From Corythucha ciliata (Eukaryota; Arthropoda; Insecta; Hemiptera; Tingidae): DNA of 64,000 nucleotides. Position numbers and translations under genes: made by a program. The DNA is taken from positions 43,366,751-43,430,750 of the forward strand of contig CM075942.1 in the NCBI GenBank assembly GCA_038030265.1, given 5' to 3'. Shown here piece by piece: positions 24,650 through 37,371 of the stretch. Numbering within the stretch: the first letter of the stretch is position 1; the number at the start of each line of letters is the position of its first letter. Below the pieces are notes generated by a model, which saw nothing but the letters and a program-made list of their open reading frames with translations, was not told the DNA's origin and searched no databases.

Positions 24650-25917
24650 ATTGACTTAAATTGACTTGGAATAGAGTTCTTGCGCCGAACCAGTATGGCT
24701 TTCGGAGAGATTACTCCACCATTCTCGCAGCTATTCGTCTTCTGCGGCCAGCTCTCTCTGGTCTTGAGTCGGGTTCTGGGGAGCGTCTAAGACTGTTCGA
24801 CCTTACCAAGGCGTTCGTCTCGATCGATATTGGTGTATACTTACAGCCAAACTTCGCCACTACGGCTTTGACGAGCGCTCGGTAAAATTTATTAATTATT
24901 TTCTCGTCGACTGGCTACAGTGTGTGTCATATGAGGGCGCCAGGTCCAAGCTCGTCCGAGCCGCGAACCTTGGAGTCAGGCAGGGTTCCATTCTCGGGCC
25001 TGCGCTCTTCCTGCTTTATGTCAATGATCTCTGCATGGTGCAAACATCCCTGCCGTTTTCAGAGTTATTCCTTTATGCGGACGACACGGCGCCGGCGGTC
25101 TTGTGCAGGGGTGACTCGAAGGATGGGCTCTTGCGCGAATTGGGTGCTGCTTCTTCTTTGATCGAATCGTGGTGCCTGGCAAACCGGCTCGTCCTAAATA
25201 AGGACAAAACTCAGGACCTTATTGTCGATTTGAGGGCGCCGGGAGGAGTTGTAACTTTCCTTGGGCTCATCATAGATTCCCGTCTGTCTTGAGATAGACA
25301 CATCGAGAGCCTTTCGGTTCGACCATCTTTGCACTCCGGAGATTGGAGAAACTGTTTCCTCTGACACGCTCCGTCTCGTCTTTTTTGGGCTCTTTTACTC
25401 CCGTATGACGTATGGCATCGCTCTTTGGGGTAAATCAGCCCACAGCGGGAAAATATTCAGACTCCAGAAGTCCGTCATTGGAGTATTATGTGGGCTGCGC
25501 CCCCGTCAGTCCTGTCGGGATTGGTTTCGGAGTCTTAATATTATGTATGGCGCCTTCATCCTGAGCATTCTTCTCTTCGTGCGTGACCATCTTCGGGAAT
25601 TCCCTTTGATCTCGGTCTCTCACTCGTACGCTACGAGGCACGCCGCTGACTTAGCGGTTAATTCTGCGCGTCTTGCGACTTCTGCTCGGGTCGATCCTGG
25701 TTTCTTTGACGTGAGCCTCTACAATTTGCTCCCCGCGAAGCTCAGGGACCCGAACCTTCCGGCGCTCAAGTTCCGTCGTCTACTCCGAGATCTGATCCTC
25801 GACGCGACCCCTTACTCTGTTGAAGAGTTTTTTACCAGTCTGTGATCTGTCTGCCTTATTGACGTTGCTTATAAATGTATTTATGCTGGCAATAAATTAA
25901 GTTGAGTTGAGCTGAGT
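24650..25917 (+). pseudogene. 5'-truncated non-LTR retrotransposon (reverse transcriptase), frameshifted
   Basis: The encoded enzyme would copy LINE RNA into DNA at the target site. Visible in order: NQYGFRRDYST (near 24688), motif A FDLTKAFVSID (near 24800), then GVRQGSILGPALFLLYVNDL. The YADD catalytic motif is at 25074-25085. NKDKTQDLIVDLR, LGLIIDSRLS and the TYGIALWG/LQKSVIGVLCGL C-terminal region follow. The last frame stops at 25845. An AATAAA near 25891 and a GTTGAGTTGAGCTGAGT tail suggest a CR1/L2-like 3' end. Frame breaks occur near 24880 and 25290. It lacks the endonuclease part and cannot be autonomous. Confidence 0.8.
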
Positions 25918-26239
25918 AAGATGGTTCCCGACGTATTTGTTAACGCTGAGTCGAATGAGACCACAACCAAGTCGCTAGCACCAATATTGCCTGAGTTTTT
26001 TGTACTTTGTTGTTAATTGTTCAAATAAATCATCTCTGACAAATTTTTCATCATCAAATTTGCTTTTTGTACCGTTCTTCCCATTATCAATCTAACCCGG
26101 TAGCCGCACCATCAAGCAAGAGCAGGCACTGGGCATTTTATCGGTAAACCCCACTTTTATACGTGGCCAGGCTGAATTTCGTAGACCTAATCCTGGAATT
26201 TGTAAGCTTTTCAAAAGTCAGAAGACAAAACTTGTTATT

Positions 26240-26705
26240 TCAGGCTCAAAACTCGTGTCTTTTCTCACGAAATTGGCCATAACACAGGAACTATTTGTGC
26301 TAGCGACGTGGCTCCAAGTCCCATTCGATTCAGCACTAAAAAATGAATAAGTGCTGAGAGTCACACACACATCACATGCTGGGAGTACCACTTGGATAGT
26401 TTGGAAATGAAAAATAAAAACCTTGTTTTTTTTATACTAATTTGGCCATAACTCGAAAAGTATACATCCTAATAGCGACATGGCTTTGGTCTCGTTCGAT
26501 TTAGCGTTGAAAACTACGTACGGAATAATATGAAAGCTGACCAAATCGGAAAGTTTCTTAAATAAAAAATTGTCGCGATTTTACCTGAAAACCCGGTGTT
26601 TATTAGAACAAATTGCATCATAACTCGGACAATATTGATGCTAGCGACCTGGCTGTGGTTTCATTCGACTCAGCGTTAACAAATACGTCGGGAACCACCT
26701 TAAAT
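26240..26705. repeat. Three diverged ~190 bp tandem units
   Basis: Each unit contains WTTGGCCATAACWC or CATAACTCGG, then a GCTAGCGACSTGGCT or ATAGCGACATGGCT segment, then ATTCGAYTCAGC or TTCGATTTAGC. Units start near 26255, 26440 and 26625. They lie in the loop of the fold-back element. Confidence 0.55.
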
Positions 26706-27100
26706 TCAAGTCCATCCTAATTTCTCCTACTCCGCAGTCCCCTCCCACAATTCGGGACTCGTCGGATCTCGTATTCTAGTATAATAAGGGATTTTTGAGC
26801 CAAGTTTCAGAGGTGGACGAGTTTTGCCCCCTATTGACATCTTTCAAAAATGCACCAGCGCTCATGTGACGACCAAGTGAAACGACCTCTTGGGGTATCC
26901 TTCAATTTTCAATTGGATTTACTTCAATAATTTTCTTTCTGATTCCGATTCTCACTACCAAATTAAACAAAACAAAGCAAGTGACACCGGTCAGATGTTA
27001 CTGATGTTACCCCAGATTGTTAGTTCATCTTAGCTCGGCAAGAGCGCTGATGTATTGATGAAAGATGTCAATAGGGATCATTTTTTGACTGTACTAAAAA

Positions 27101-28405
27101 TATTTTAGAATATTCTGAACCATTTTTAAAATATGTTTATTAACATGCACCGTGCAGTGAATTTAATGAGTTGGTAACACATCTTTTTCAAACATATTCC
27201 ACCGCAAATCTACTTCTTATAGAAAAAATGTAAAGGGTACAGTCATTACAACCGTGTAAACAAGATAAAATACAGTTTCAGAACATGCTCTTAAGTACCT
27301 CACCCCACCCTCATAAGTAAATTAAAACACACACACATTTCATCTTAAGGGTGAGTTCGAAAAGTCGTTCATTATTAAGCTTTCATAAAGCCTCGCTAAT
27401 CACACATGCCCGTACCAAACGCCTTGTGGATCGGCACGCATCATGTAAATAAGAGCTACTGCTTAATTCATGCTCCCATGCCTTGTGATCTGTCATCATG
27501 AATCATGACCGAATAATTGTATATTTATACCTGCCCTTTTAAAATCACAATTTCACACCTTTTTTTTCTTTCCTAATGTCGAGACTAATTTCTGTTCGTT
27601 GCCATTAATTTCTCAGGGGTGCCAAACCCCCACACTTGGAGTGCGAAGAAAATGCGAGAAGGCTTATAAATTTTCAGTAGGTTTTTTTTTTTTTCAGAGC
27701 TCGAAAATCATGAGATCCATTTAAATGAGCACGAGAACAGTTTTTTTGTCGGTATTTTTTTTTTTTTTCTTTAAAAAGTCAGTGGTGAGTGTTAAACAAG
27801 ATATATTCTCCATTACCAAAACCAGACACACGATAGCATATACGAAGGAGTAAAGAGGAGGGGATAAATATTTACGATTCTTGACGTGAGGTATGTAAAT
27901 AAATTATCGACGTTGACTGTTTTCATCAAAAGCCTGTGGGGGGGAATAAAAAACTGGGAGGCTTCAACCGGTATAGAATTAATGCATTCATTCAAACGAT
28001 AACGGACCTTCACAAAACTATGTCGCATATTATGTATACAGTCGTAGGAAAAAACAACGTCAAAAGGGTCTCGTGTAGAGATGGTAAATAGATATCATCA
28101 ACCAGATTCACAAACTCAAGATTTGTCAAGCCCAAGTCACTCGCTTCCCCACCAGCCGTAAATCTGTGAAATACGTAATATGTTCTAAATTAATACAAGA
28201 GAATGCCCTTTATGGCTTATTAGTCAACCTCGTAAACTTCGACGGACAGGGACAATACGGAATTCGGTTTCTTTAAAGAAAAACTGTATTTCTTTATGTA
28301 GGTCACAGCGAGTTTATGGTCAATTCGAAGAATTTTTTATGAAAGAGGAAATTTTTTTATGCAATAACAAGAAGCAAGGGCCATGCTAAAACTTTATTTC
28401 AAACG
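27101..28405. other. No gene recognised
   Basis: AT-rich with T-homopolymers near 27690 and 27760. No supportable exon. Confidence 0.3.
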
Positions 28406-29849
28406 TCAATACTTGCACATGTTGTACCAAAATGACCATATGAACATAGGGTCGGAAACGCTTTGTTTCAGAGTTACAGGGAATTTAGTGTTTTTTGAGC
28501 CACATCACCTCTTTTCCACAAAAAGCGGTCTTAACTGACTAACCGTTCAACATAGAACAAAATAAATTACATTTATGAAAAGAGCACAAAATTTAACATT
28601 GGAAGAATCAGGAATAACATATTAAAAACGTATTTACGTACGTTTTGTTATTTCTGGAAAAATCGAAAAAGTGTTACGTTGAATTTTCGTGTTTCTTTCA
28701 GAGGCGAATTTCGCTCAATCTTCAGATGGTCGAGCATTGACCAATTATTGTAAAAACATGCCCATTATGTGAGCTTTCAATTGACGTAAGAAAATTGAAA
28801 ATCGGTTAAATATTTACTGAGATATGACACGAAAGGTTCGGAAAAACAGTGCAGAATCGTCAAAATAAGCCATATTGCAGCTGCCAGGTAAAATCACCCA
28901 AAATTGTTTTCGACTTCAAAATAACGCCATAATTCAAAGAAACAATTATTTAAGAAAAATTAGTGCACCATATCCATCGTAATCATCATCCCCACCACTT
29001 TCACTAGTTAATACTCGTTTAATTAGTTTTTCAGGTATCCTTCCGTAATTATTTTAGTTTAAAATTTATTTTTCTGGTGCAAATCATATCATGCGCGTGA
29101 ATCACTACAATTATCGTACAAAAAAGTCTGAAAAATAGCACCAGACGGAAACTAGAAGGAATCTGACCAGTTAATTTGTTTAATAATTGATTATTTGCTA
29201 GTGAAAGGGGTGGGGAGATGATGATGATGGACATGGTGCACTGATTTCTTTCTTAAAATATTTGGTTCCTTGAATTATGGGGTTATTTTAACGTCAGGAA
29301 CAATTTTTGGGGGATTTTACCTGACAGTAGCAATATGGCTTATTTTGACGATTTTGCACTGTTTTTCCGAACCTTTCGTGTCATATCTCAGTAAAAATCC
29401 AACCGATTTTCAATTTTCTTACGTCAATTAAAAGCTCACATAATGGGCATGTTTTTACAATAATTGGTCAATGCCCGACCTTCTGAAGATTGAGCGAAAT
29501 TCGCCCCTGAAAGAAACAGGAAAATTCAACGCAACACTTTTTCGATTTTTCTAAAAATAACTAAACATATACATAAAGACGATTTTAATACGTGTAATAC
29601 GTCGACGTTTAATACGACGTTTATTTCTGATTTTTCCAATGTTAAATTTTGTGCTCTCTTCAGAAATGTAATTTATTTTTTTCTATGTTGAACGGTTAGT
29701 ACGTCAAGACCGCTTTTTGTTGAAAAGAGGTGATTTGGCTTAAAAAACACTAAATTTCCTGTAACTCTGAAACAAAGCGTTTCCGACCCTACGTCCATAT
29801 AGTCATTTTGGTTCGCCCTACTTAGTGGCACAACATGTGCAAGTATTGA
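28406..29849. mobile_element. 1.44 kb palindrome made of two inverted R1 repeats
   Basis: The arms (28406-about 29010 and about 29190-29849) pair from TCAATACTTGCACATGTTGT at the left to its complement at the right. They continue through the R1 landmarks to CACCACTTTCACTAG and its mirror. The spacer is only about 180 bp. A terminal ACCCTGTATA lies just outside the right arm at about 29867. Confidence 0.85.
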
Positions 29850-30165
29850 TGATTCCTCCTGGAAAACCCTGTATATTACGCGTATGTACTCTGTATGCCC
29901 ACACAGGCAATGCTCTACCGAAAACAAAGCAAACACTTCTTTGTAAGATTAAAAAGATATAGCGAACCAGTGGCGCGCCCATGGAGAGGTTTTGCGGGTC
30001 AGAACCCCTCCCAGATTAGTACTTCAGCCCAGCATAGTTAAGAAATAAAAAATTATTTTTTAAAATAAATATGTAAATGAATAAACATAAGAATAAATAA
30101 ATAGAATAAAATGAATAAGTAAACAAACAAAAGAAACAACAAAAACCTGATTTGTATGACCCTAA

Positions 30166-30305
30166 AGCCGCCTTCACACGCGGGCTGTGACAGCTTAAGC
30201 TTTGAGCTGTAGCCAATCAAAGAGCAACCCGCGTTTGAGTTAATTATATTTCATTGGATACAGCTCAAAGCTGAGCTTTTTTCAGATCACATGTGAAGCC
30301 GGCTT
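30166..30305. mobile_element. ~140 bp MITE, Harbinger-type ends
   Basis: TAA|AGCCGCCTTCACACG on the left and CATGTGAAGCCGGCTT|TAA on the right. Internal pairing is TTTGAGCTGTA with a CAGCTCAAAGCT segment. Confidence 0.7.
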
Positions 30306-30484
30306 TAAAGTTCGATATTTAGCAATTTAGCCCCGCTAAGTAACTATCCACGGCATCAATGGTATTTATGCCACTGTCCAGGCATGGATTCAGGATTTGT
30401 TCAAGAGAGAGGGGCTTGAGAAATTCTACTGGAGATGACTTGACAGGCATTCAGTATAGCTAAATTAGTTATTCCCACCATAAA

Positions 30485-32215
30485 GAATCCTAGAATGACC
30501 ATACTCGCGCCCCAAAATGGCAAAACTGACTATATGTACTTGTGCTATAAAAATAGCCAAACTGACTTCACACGCCTTGAAAATGTCGTTGGCTAAACCA
30601 ACGATTCGTGCGACCTTGAAAATTCCTGAAAGATCATGATTCCCGTCACGAAAATGCCTAAATCGACCATTCGCGTGCTAAAACTAACCTAACTGACTAT
30701 TCGCGCCTAGGCTTGACGGACTATTTGCGCCCTAAGAACGATTAAACTGACTATGCGCGCCCAGGAAAAGCCTTAACAGATTATTCCTGTCCTGAGAATG
30801 ACAAAAACGACCATTTGCGCATCAAACATAGCCACACTGATCCTTCACGCCTTGAAAATGTCTAAATTTATCATGCCCTAAAAAAAGCATTGATATTCAC
30901 GCCCTAAAAATGGCGCGGATCCAGGGGATTTGCACAAGGGAGGGGCTTGGGAAATGTGTGCTTCGCTCGATGACTAAAAATGGCTTGACAGTAATTCACT
31001 ACTTAAAAACTGACTATAATTGCGCCCCAAAATGAAAAAACTTACGATTCGTTAATTTACCGCTCTATAAAATGGACAAAATGACTTCACGCTCCCTAAA
31101 AATAGCCAAACTGGCGATTCCCGCTCTGAAATGAGCGTCCTGAAACTGCGAAATAGACCATTTGCGCGCCAAGAATTGTAAAAATAACCATTCATGCCTA
31201 ATTGGCTAGAGGGGACTGATTGCACCCTACTAAACATAGCAAAACTGACAATTCGCGCCCTGAAAATGGCAAAATCGATTAGTCGCGCAACAAAAATGCC
31301 CTAACTGGCCATTATCGCCTTGGTTTGACGTCCTATTCGCGCCCTATAAATGTTAAACCTCATGACTATGCGCCCTAAAATTGGCCAAATTGGCTATCCG
31401 AGCCATGAAATCGGCAAAACTGACTTTATGCGTCCTAAAAATAGCTTAACTGACGATTCGCGCCTTGAAAATGCTTTAACAGACGATTCCTGTCCTTAAA
31501 TTGGCCAAACTGACCATTAGCGCTTAGAAAACTGGAAATTTCTCGCTCTTAAAACAGTAAAACTGACCATTTTATCTGGTTAAAGTGATGATTCGAGCAC
31601 TGAAAACATCACACTGACTATTCATGCCTTAGATATGACCATACTGACAGTTTGCGCCGTAAAAATGGCCAAACACGCTATTTACGCCCTAAAATTAGAA
31701 AACCAACTCTATAACGGCCCATTAGTGGTTGAACTGACGATTATTCGCGCTCTGAAAGACCCTAAATGGATGATTCATGTCTTGAAAATGGCGAAATCAC
31801 GCGTCAAAAATGGCCAAATTGAACATGAAAATTTCTGACTGACGTTTCGTTCCCTAAAAATATCAAAGCTGGCTATTTCAGCCCTAAAAATGGCATACCA
31901 TACCAGAAATTCACGGTCCAAAAATTAGCCAAACTGATCATTTGCGCCTCAACGGACGCAACAGACGATTCGCGTGACTAATTCAACACCCCAAAAAACT
32001 GATCCCCCGCGTCTTGAAAACGGCGAAACTGGGGACAAATCGTGCCCTGGAAATTCCCGAACTGATCATTTGTGCCTCGTAGATGGCTTAAATGACGATT
32101 CATGCCATGCTGTGCCGAAAAAATGGTCAAACTGGCTATTCGCACCCCTAAAAGATGAATTGACTATTAGCGCCCTAAAATCGATGAACTGACCATTTGC
32201 CCCCCTCCCCCTAGG
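30485..32215. repeat. 1.7 kb field of degenerate ~30 bp repeats, family A
   Basis: More than 50 loose units approximate CTGACYATTCGCGCCCTAAA followed by AATGGCCAAA. Examples: near 31440-31530 (AACTGACGATTCGCGCCTTG) and near 32095-32190. Spacing is usually close to 30 bp with indels. Because 30 is a multiple of three, short repetitive frames appear (31635-31838), but the period slips and stops are common. Confidence 0.75.
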
Positions 32216-32762
32216 ATATAGGATAATAATAGGACCATGTCCACATTACGAACTGATTGACTCCCCCCCCCCTTTGCTGACGGTTCCAGCAATACTCGCT
32301 CGTGCTATAAAGTGGCTTGACTCAGAGGCCTACCTATAGAAATCCTTCCGAAGATAAGGCACTATAAAACCCGAGTACTGCAACACGAAAATCGACACCA
32401 TACTTGGTCCCTCATATGATTATAATTATCACCTGATCTCATTGACAAGTAGGATATTTTTATTTATTTCGACCGCGTTCCGCGTTTGTTTGCTGTTACG
32501 ATAACAATTTTTTCATTCATGATATTTTGTTTACCCTAACGACTGAGGGACCAAATATGGCGCTGAAATCCGTGTTGCAGTACCTGTGTTTTAAAGGTTC
32601 TCTACCGAAGAGGGCGATTCCGGCAGTCCGCAGCGTACTAAGGACCGTAGGGGAACGGGTGTTGTGATGAATGCCCTTTGTATTGCTGGGATTTAGCAAA
32701 AACTCTGCTAAAAACGGCCGTCGATTGGCCTACCCCCCTCCACCCCACTGGGTACGCCACTG

Positions 32763-35509
32763 GCTTGATTGACTATTCGCAAGGCAGTTTTATGGCGTGA
32801 AGTCCGAATGTGTCGAATTTTTGCGGACCCAGTGAGCACCCGGCCATGGCTGGGGGTCCCCACCTATGTCTCAGGGACATATTATGAATGCCTTGAATAT
32901 TTACGGATCTTGAAAGAAAATGCCCTTCGTTATTTAGGTAGGTATTCATTTTTTTAATTTATTGAATTGTATTTATGTATTATAAAATTACCTGATTATA
33001 CAGGTTGTTTCAAAACGTTGCAGCATCCTTTTTCAGGCGTTTATTCCTGGCCTGAAAATATTACGATTTGACGAAATAAACGTTGGCCAAAAACGATTTC
33101 CCACAAAAATACAAGCGATTTTGTTTTTTGGATATTTTGGCGATTTTTCCTGAAAAAATTCCATTTCTGAACCTTTTACTTGTCCAATATGCATAGATCT
33201 ATGACCACATTTTCGAAAACCTTATGAAAATCCCCATAGAATGCAACCATTTTCATTCGACATAATTGACTACAAGACTGATAGTCGGCAATCTAAGCGG
33301 TTGGCAATTATCCGGTATTACAAGCGGCCCCCTGAACGATTAATTTCACCTCTCTTGTTTTTGGCTAGGAATCTCCCATTTCACCAAAAGTTGCCCATTC
33401 AATAAGCTTCAAATTTCAGTTCTCAGAGAAGACCGTCCCTATGGCACAACATAGAATGAATAAATGCCAGTCTTGGAGGCTTCCTCGCCCTCAACGCGCT
33501 TCTCATAATTTAGTAGCTGGCCATCTTCTTTTCAAATAGTAAAAGAACACAAATTATGATGATAAAGAAGAAAAAGAGAAAAAATATAAGGAGGAAAAAA
33601 CAATGGGAAGCCACCAGTTTATTACCTTGAAGATATAACGATAATTTATAACAACTCTTTCAGGATTATGTTCAGCAACTAAGTTAGCTGGAAGAATTTT
33701 CTTCTGCAGTGTCTTTCGAAGCCGCTACCAGTTTTATAGAACTATTATAATGCCCATGTTTCCTTGGGCCTTCGTGTAAACGTGTAAAGAAACAAGCAAA
33801 TTCTCACATTTATTTCCTCGCGTGTACTTTGTTTTTAAACGAAAAAAAAAATAGGTAAGATCTATTGCTCAATGGTACAAGGGATCCTTTTTCCCCATAC
33901 CAAGCCATACGATTATGCGCGAATTAATTGCAGTTACAGGCATAAGCCGGGAGACCCAACTATATCCAATTTCAAGCGCAAAAGGCAAAGTAAGATTAAT
34001 GGCAGAACTAAAAAGAATAAAAAAAAAAAAACGCAAGGTTCAATTTATCAATTAAGCAACAACACCATGATAAATATCCCGAAAGGTATTAACATGAAAC
34101 CTATCAGAATTAAGAGTACAGAATATCGGTCGTTTTTAACGTGATTAAAAGTTTTGTAATAATTATCTCGTTGCTCAAACTTGAAACTATAGGATTTGAA
34201 TTTATCACATCTCAATCGAATCTTCAATAAAAATGCATTAAAGCCTTCCTACCAGCAGAACCAGAAGAAGATAATTAACAAAAAGTTGATTGGGTCATTT
34301 CGCACTTGCGAGGGCGGTAGAAAAAAAAACACTTCGACAGTTGGGAGTCCGAAAGAGTGCATTTCATTCATATACGCGCATATACTCAAATCGTCCAGGA
34401 CTGTCACACGGAGAAGATAGTTTCGCCCCCTGTACTCAAGTCCCCTATAGAATTATACATATAAAACGTAGCAACAATCAACTTTTTCAAGCTAATTTTT
34501 ATACGTTGAAATAGTCTGGTGAAAGAAGTTTTTTAAAGAAATTTGCATCCGTCTTTTCGACTTTTTTGAGAAATTGGAGTACATAGTTATAGCGATCGTA
34601 GGGGAAGTATTAGCCACTGGTTGAGTTAACAGTTACATTTTTGTTCCAGATTCTGAGGCACATGGACTCTCAACCTCCCATCCCCATCCGATTGTAAACT
34701 ACAATAGGCAATTTCTGCTTAAAATTCATAAGGATACGCTGGATACGTATAGGTAGTGAAAGGTGATTTCTCCTATTCTAATTCTATCCCCGGTTATCAC
34801 TCCCCCCCCCCTCTTTGAGTTTTTAAATTTACAGTATGATTGAAAGCCTTGTTGCACTAAATTTTTAAACCAAATTTTTGGAAGCACTAGGGTAAACTTG
34901 TAAATTTTAACATGTTGTTTACAAATTACCCCCCCCCCCCAACTACCACATCACCTTGACTTTTTCCAAACGGCAATCGGTTGCTACATTTTTTCATGCC
35001 AAATGTTCGTGGTAAACAAAAAGTTCTCGTTCAAGCTTATTGAAGTAGCGTACTTGCAAAAAGTCGAGCAACTTAGCGTCCTAATCTAATCGAGAAGATT
35101 AAGAGCTAGATAACTTTTGCCAATTAAACTAAAAAACGGTAATAGTAAATAACTTTTTTCAAAGCGATAAATGAGTCGTCTAATGAAGCAGATCCTACAC
35201 CACCCAAAACGAGGAGTAGTAATAAATAATAAGGACAAATATAAATGATAGGCACTGAGGACCACATTTTTCTGTCAAACGATGAAATAAATTTCTTCGG
35301 AACGATAAATTGTAAGGACCAAGCTCCCCCATTGAGCCTTAAAGCCAGGCGAACAACATTGAGACTTACCTAATTCATGTACTCAAGAAAAATATTTGTG
35401 TCGTCAATTTGAGGAAAAGCGACGAATTCACAGGTTTTAACGACGCTCACTGCTCGTTAGTCTCGCGTAAACTGATATTGCTTCAAATAGAACAAAATAA
35501 TTTCTAAAG
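32763..35509. other. No gene recognised
   Basis: A repeat end TATACAGGTTGTTTCAAAA begins near 32998. C runs lie at 34802-34811 and 34929-34940. Bases near 34315-34370 resemble 41640-41690 (CGGAAAGAGTGCATTTCATT), so they are another dispersed repeat. Confidence 0.35.
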
Positions 35510-36110
35510 CGAAATACAGCCGGCTAAAAAACGCGCGAAGTTTCCCGTCAGTCACAACAGCGAGCGACAGTCGAAATTATCAGAACGAGGATGGTTTGGA
35601 AACTGGTAGAGGATAGAACAGAGGAGAAGGCGGTGTTCCGCGCTGAAGGAAAAAAAAAATCTACATTGGCGTAGTGGGAGTTTTGACGCGGGAAGGACGA
35701 AGGGGAGAACAGTAGCCGGCTCAAGGGTTGCGAGAGGAAGTGGACTGGGTGGAGACAAACATAGAAGCGCTAGCCGGTAGAAAGGGGTCCGTGACGACGG
35801 TCGGCACCCCTTGGGGGTTAAAAAGGTATCCTAGAAAAGTGGGAATTGTATATTTAAACGTAGACCTCTTGCGACTGAGATTGTCACGTCGCGTCGGTTC
35901 AAATGTTGTGATAGAGTGGGGCTGACTACACTGAAGTGAGAGAAGGCAACAGGCACCGCCCCCGAGGCTGTGTCGGGAACGGGAGACGGGAGTTCATTTG
36001 AACTTTGAATTGAAGGGTGGCGTTACAAGTTGACAACTCGCGAGCTCGGTTTCTTCACGGTGCCGACGACGCGACGTCCTGCCCTGTCACCTACGGGGGT
36101 GATTTGTTGA
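35510..36110. promoter_or_regulatory. CpG-rich stretch, possible promoter or 5' exon of an unseen gene
   Basis: Clearly richer in C, G and CG dinucleotides than its surroundings (for example AAAAAACGCGCGAAG near 35526 and GCGACGTCC near 36070). Two purine-rich frames overlap but show no domain. A donor-like GGTATCC follows at 35826. No downstream exon was found, so this stays a hint. Confidence 0.25.
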
Positions 36111-36420
36111 CAAAATTTATTCCTACATTTTCTCTACTTATTGTTACTTTCCCGAATAGTTCGTGATTCGTATACGACATGAGTAAAAAGTAGGTAGGTA
36201 CATACATAAATACATCTCACACCACGATATTTTCGACTGTTTTTGACTTTTTGCTTTCGGGAGGCTGTGCTATAAAATTAGCGACAGTTTAAATCAACAG
36301 CCGATTTCATTCCGTTTTGACGAATAATGAAAACGTATACGGTTCACTGAGCCGTATGAATAAAAAAACGTCTGCTAATGATTATAGCACAGTGCTTCCT
36401 CGCTATTCACCCCCTCCCCC

Positions 36421-36575
36421 TTGTACGATTTTGACGAAATTGATACGGGACCCTCTGCTAGCCAACACATATATTCCCTGAAAATTTCATCAAATTCGGA
36501 TACAAACTATGGAAGATATGCTTGTTACAAGGATTTGCGGACAGACAGACAGACAGACAGACACGAAACCGAAAT
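36421..36575. repeat. Arthropod repeat tail with (ACAG)n
   Basis: GAAAATTTCATCAAATTCGG is followed by GGATTTGCGGACAGACAGAC with more ACAG units. This word pair occurs at many arthropod transposon ends; no parent element is visible here. Confidence 0.55.
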
Positions 36576-36893
36576 TGTTCAGGAAGGCATAAAACGTGAA
36601 ATGCAAGTGGAAATTTCGATTTTAAAGAAGAAAAAAAAAATATTTCCTAAAAGTGAAAACAATGCTTCCGTAACTCGGAAGCAAAAAGAGCATGACCAAA
36701 TACCTTCTTCTGAGCATAATGCTCGTCAGTTTATGAATGAAATAATTTATTATTTTTATTCGTAAGTTGATGACCATTTTAACAGCTGCTTGTAACAGCT
36801 GAATCAATGAGGTCATGCTCTTTTTTATTCATACGACTCACAACTGTTCAAAGTTTTTAAACTTGATCCTGTATAAGCATGACGAATTCATAA

Positions 36894-37013
36894 AACCCTG
36901 TTCACAAGCTCTGCAACCAAACAAATTTATTACCTCGTAAAATGAAGCATTTTTATAGGATGCATAGATTATGCATTAGACTAGGACGCACAGCGTGGTT
37001 CGTGAACGGCGTC
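36894..37013. mobile_element. Diverged copy of the 39.75 kb MITE
   Basis: ACCCTGTTCACAAGCTC at the left and TTCGTGAACGGCGTC at the right, flanked by TAA on both sides. Internal CAACCAAACAAATTTATTAC matches the 39748-39884 MITE. Confidence 0.6.
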
Positions 37014-37056
37014 TAAATACGTATGCGTCCAGCATAAAACGGCCCGGTAAGATAAG

Positions 37057-37371
37057 AGAAAAGGCCGGTTCACAATCGACGGAACAGAAACAGGAACGCG
37101 ACATTACAGGGAATATAACAACTAACAGTAGGTAAATTAATACGAATTATACTTATAAAGCGTTACAATTGAAACAAGAAGAGGAGGCGGGGGATATTAA
37201 CAAATATTATTATGAACCCTTTTAAAAAGTACAATACCAATTTTTAACAACGGAGAAATTGAAAGAGAGCCAAATTAAATTTTTGAATACTGCCAAGGGA
37301 GCTCACCAACATCACTCGTGAAATAATCGGCGAATGCATTTCTCAAATTCTGTGGAGTACTCCCGGGGTGT
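37057..37371. promoter_or_regulatory. Possible left end of the Harbinger element and transposase 3' region
   Basis: AAAGGCCGGTTCACAATCGA begins near 37060. It has the form of a PIF/Harbinger terminal inverted repeat and lies just beyond the 3' end of the transposase. I did not find its inverted partner to the right, so the element's right end is lost, diverged or beyond recognition. Confidence 0.3.

Larger units (their letters stand above)
24463..27100. mobile_element. Fold-back element with AGTACAGTCAAAAAA ends, split by a LINE
   Basis: The left end AGTACAGTCAAAAAA and right end TTTTTTGACTGTACT are inverted. An inner block at about 24505-24620 (CAAAACTCGTCCACCTCTGA, AATACGAGATCCGA) is mirrored at about 26720-26835. 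The block right after the LINE (about 25920-25995, GGTTCCCGACGTATTTGTTA) is mirrored at about 26640-26700. So the LINE landed inside an older fold-back. Confidence 0.75.
29968..32762. mobile_element. Possible hAT-like element enclosing a minisatellite field
   Basis: CAGTGGCGCGCCCATGG at 29968 faces CCACTGGGTACGCCACTG at 32762. CAGTGGCG is a common hAT terminus. The flanking 8-mers do not match well, so the target duplication is unsupported. It encloses a MITE (30166-30305) and the 30 bp repeat field. Confidence 0.4.

Noticed and set aside
31635..32192. Repetitive open frames in the 30 bp repeat field as a repeat protein
   Set aside because: The frame exists only because the period is near 30 bp; indels and stops break it every few units.
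29968..32762. Firm hAT transposon call
   Set aside because: The CAGTGGCG-type ends fit, but the 8 bp flanks do not match and no transposase is present, so it is reported only as possible.
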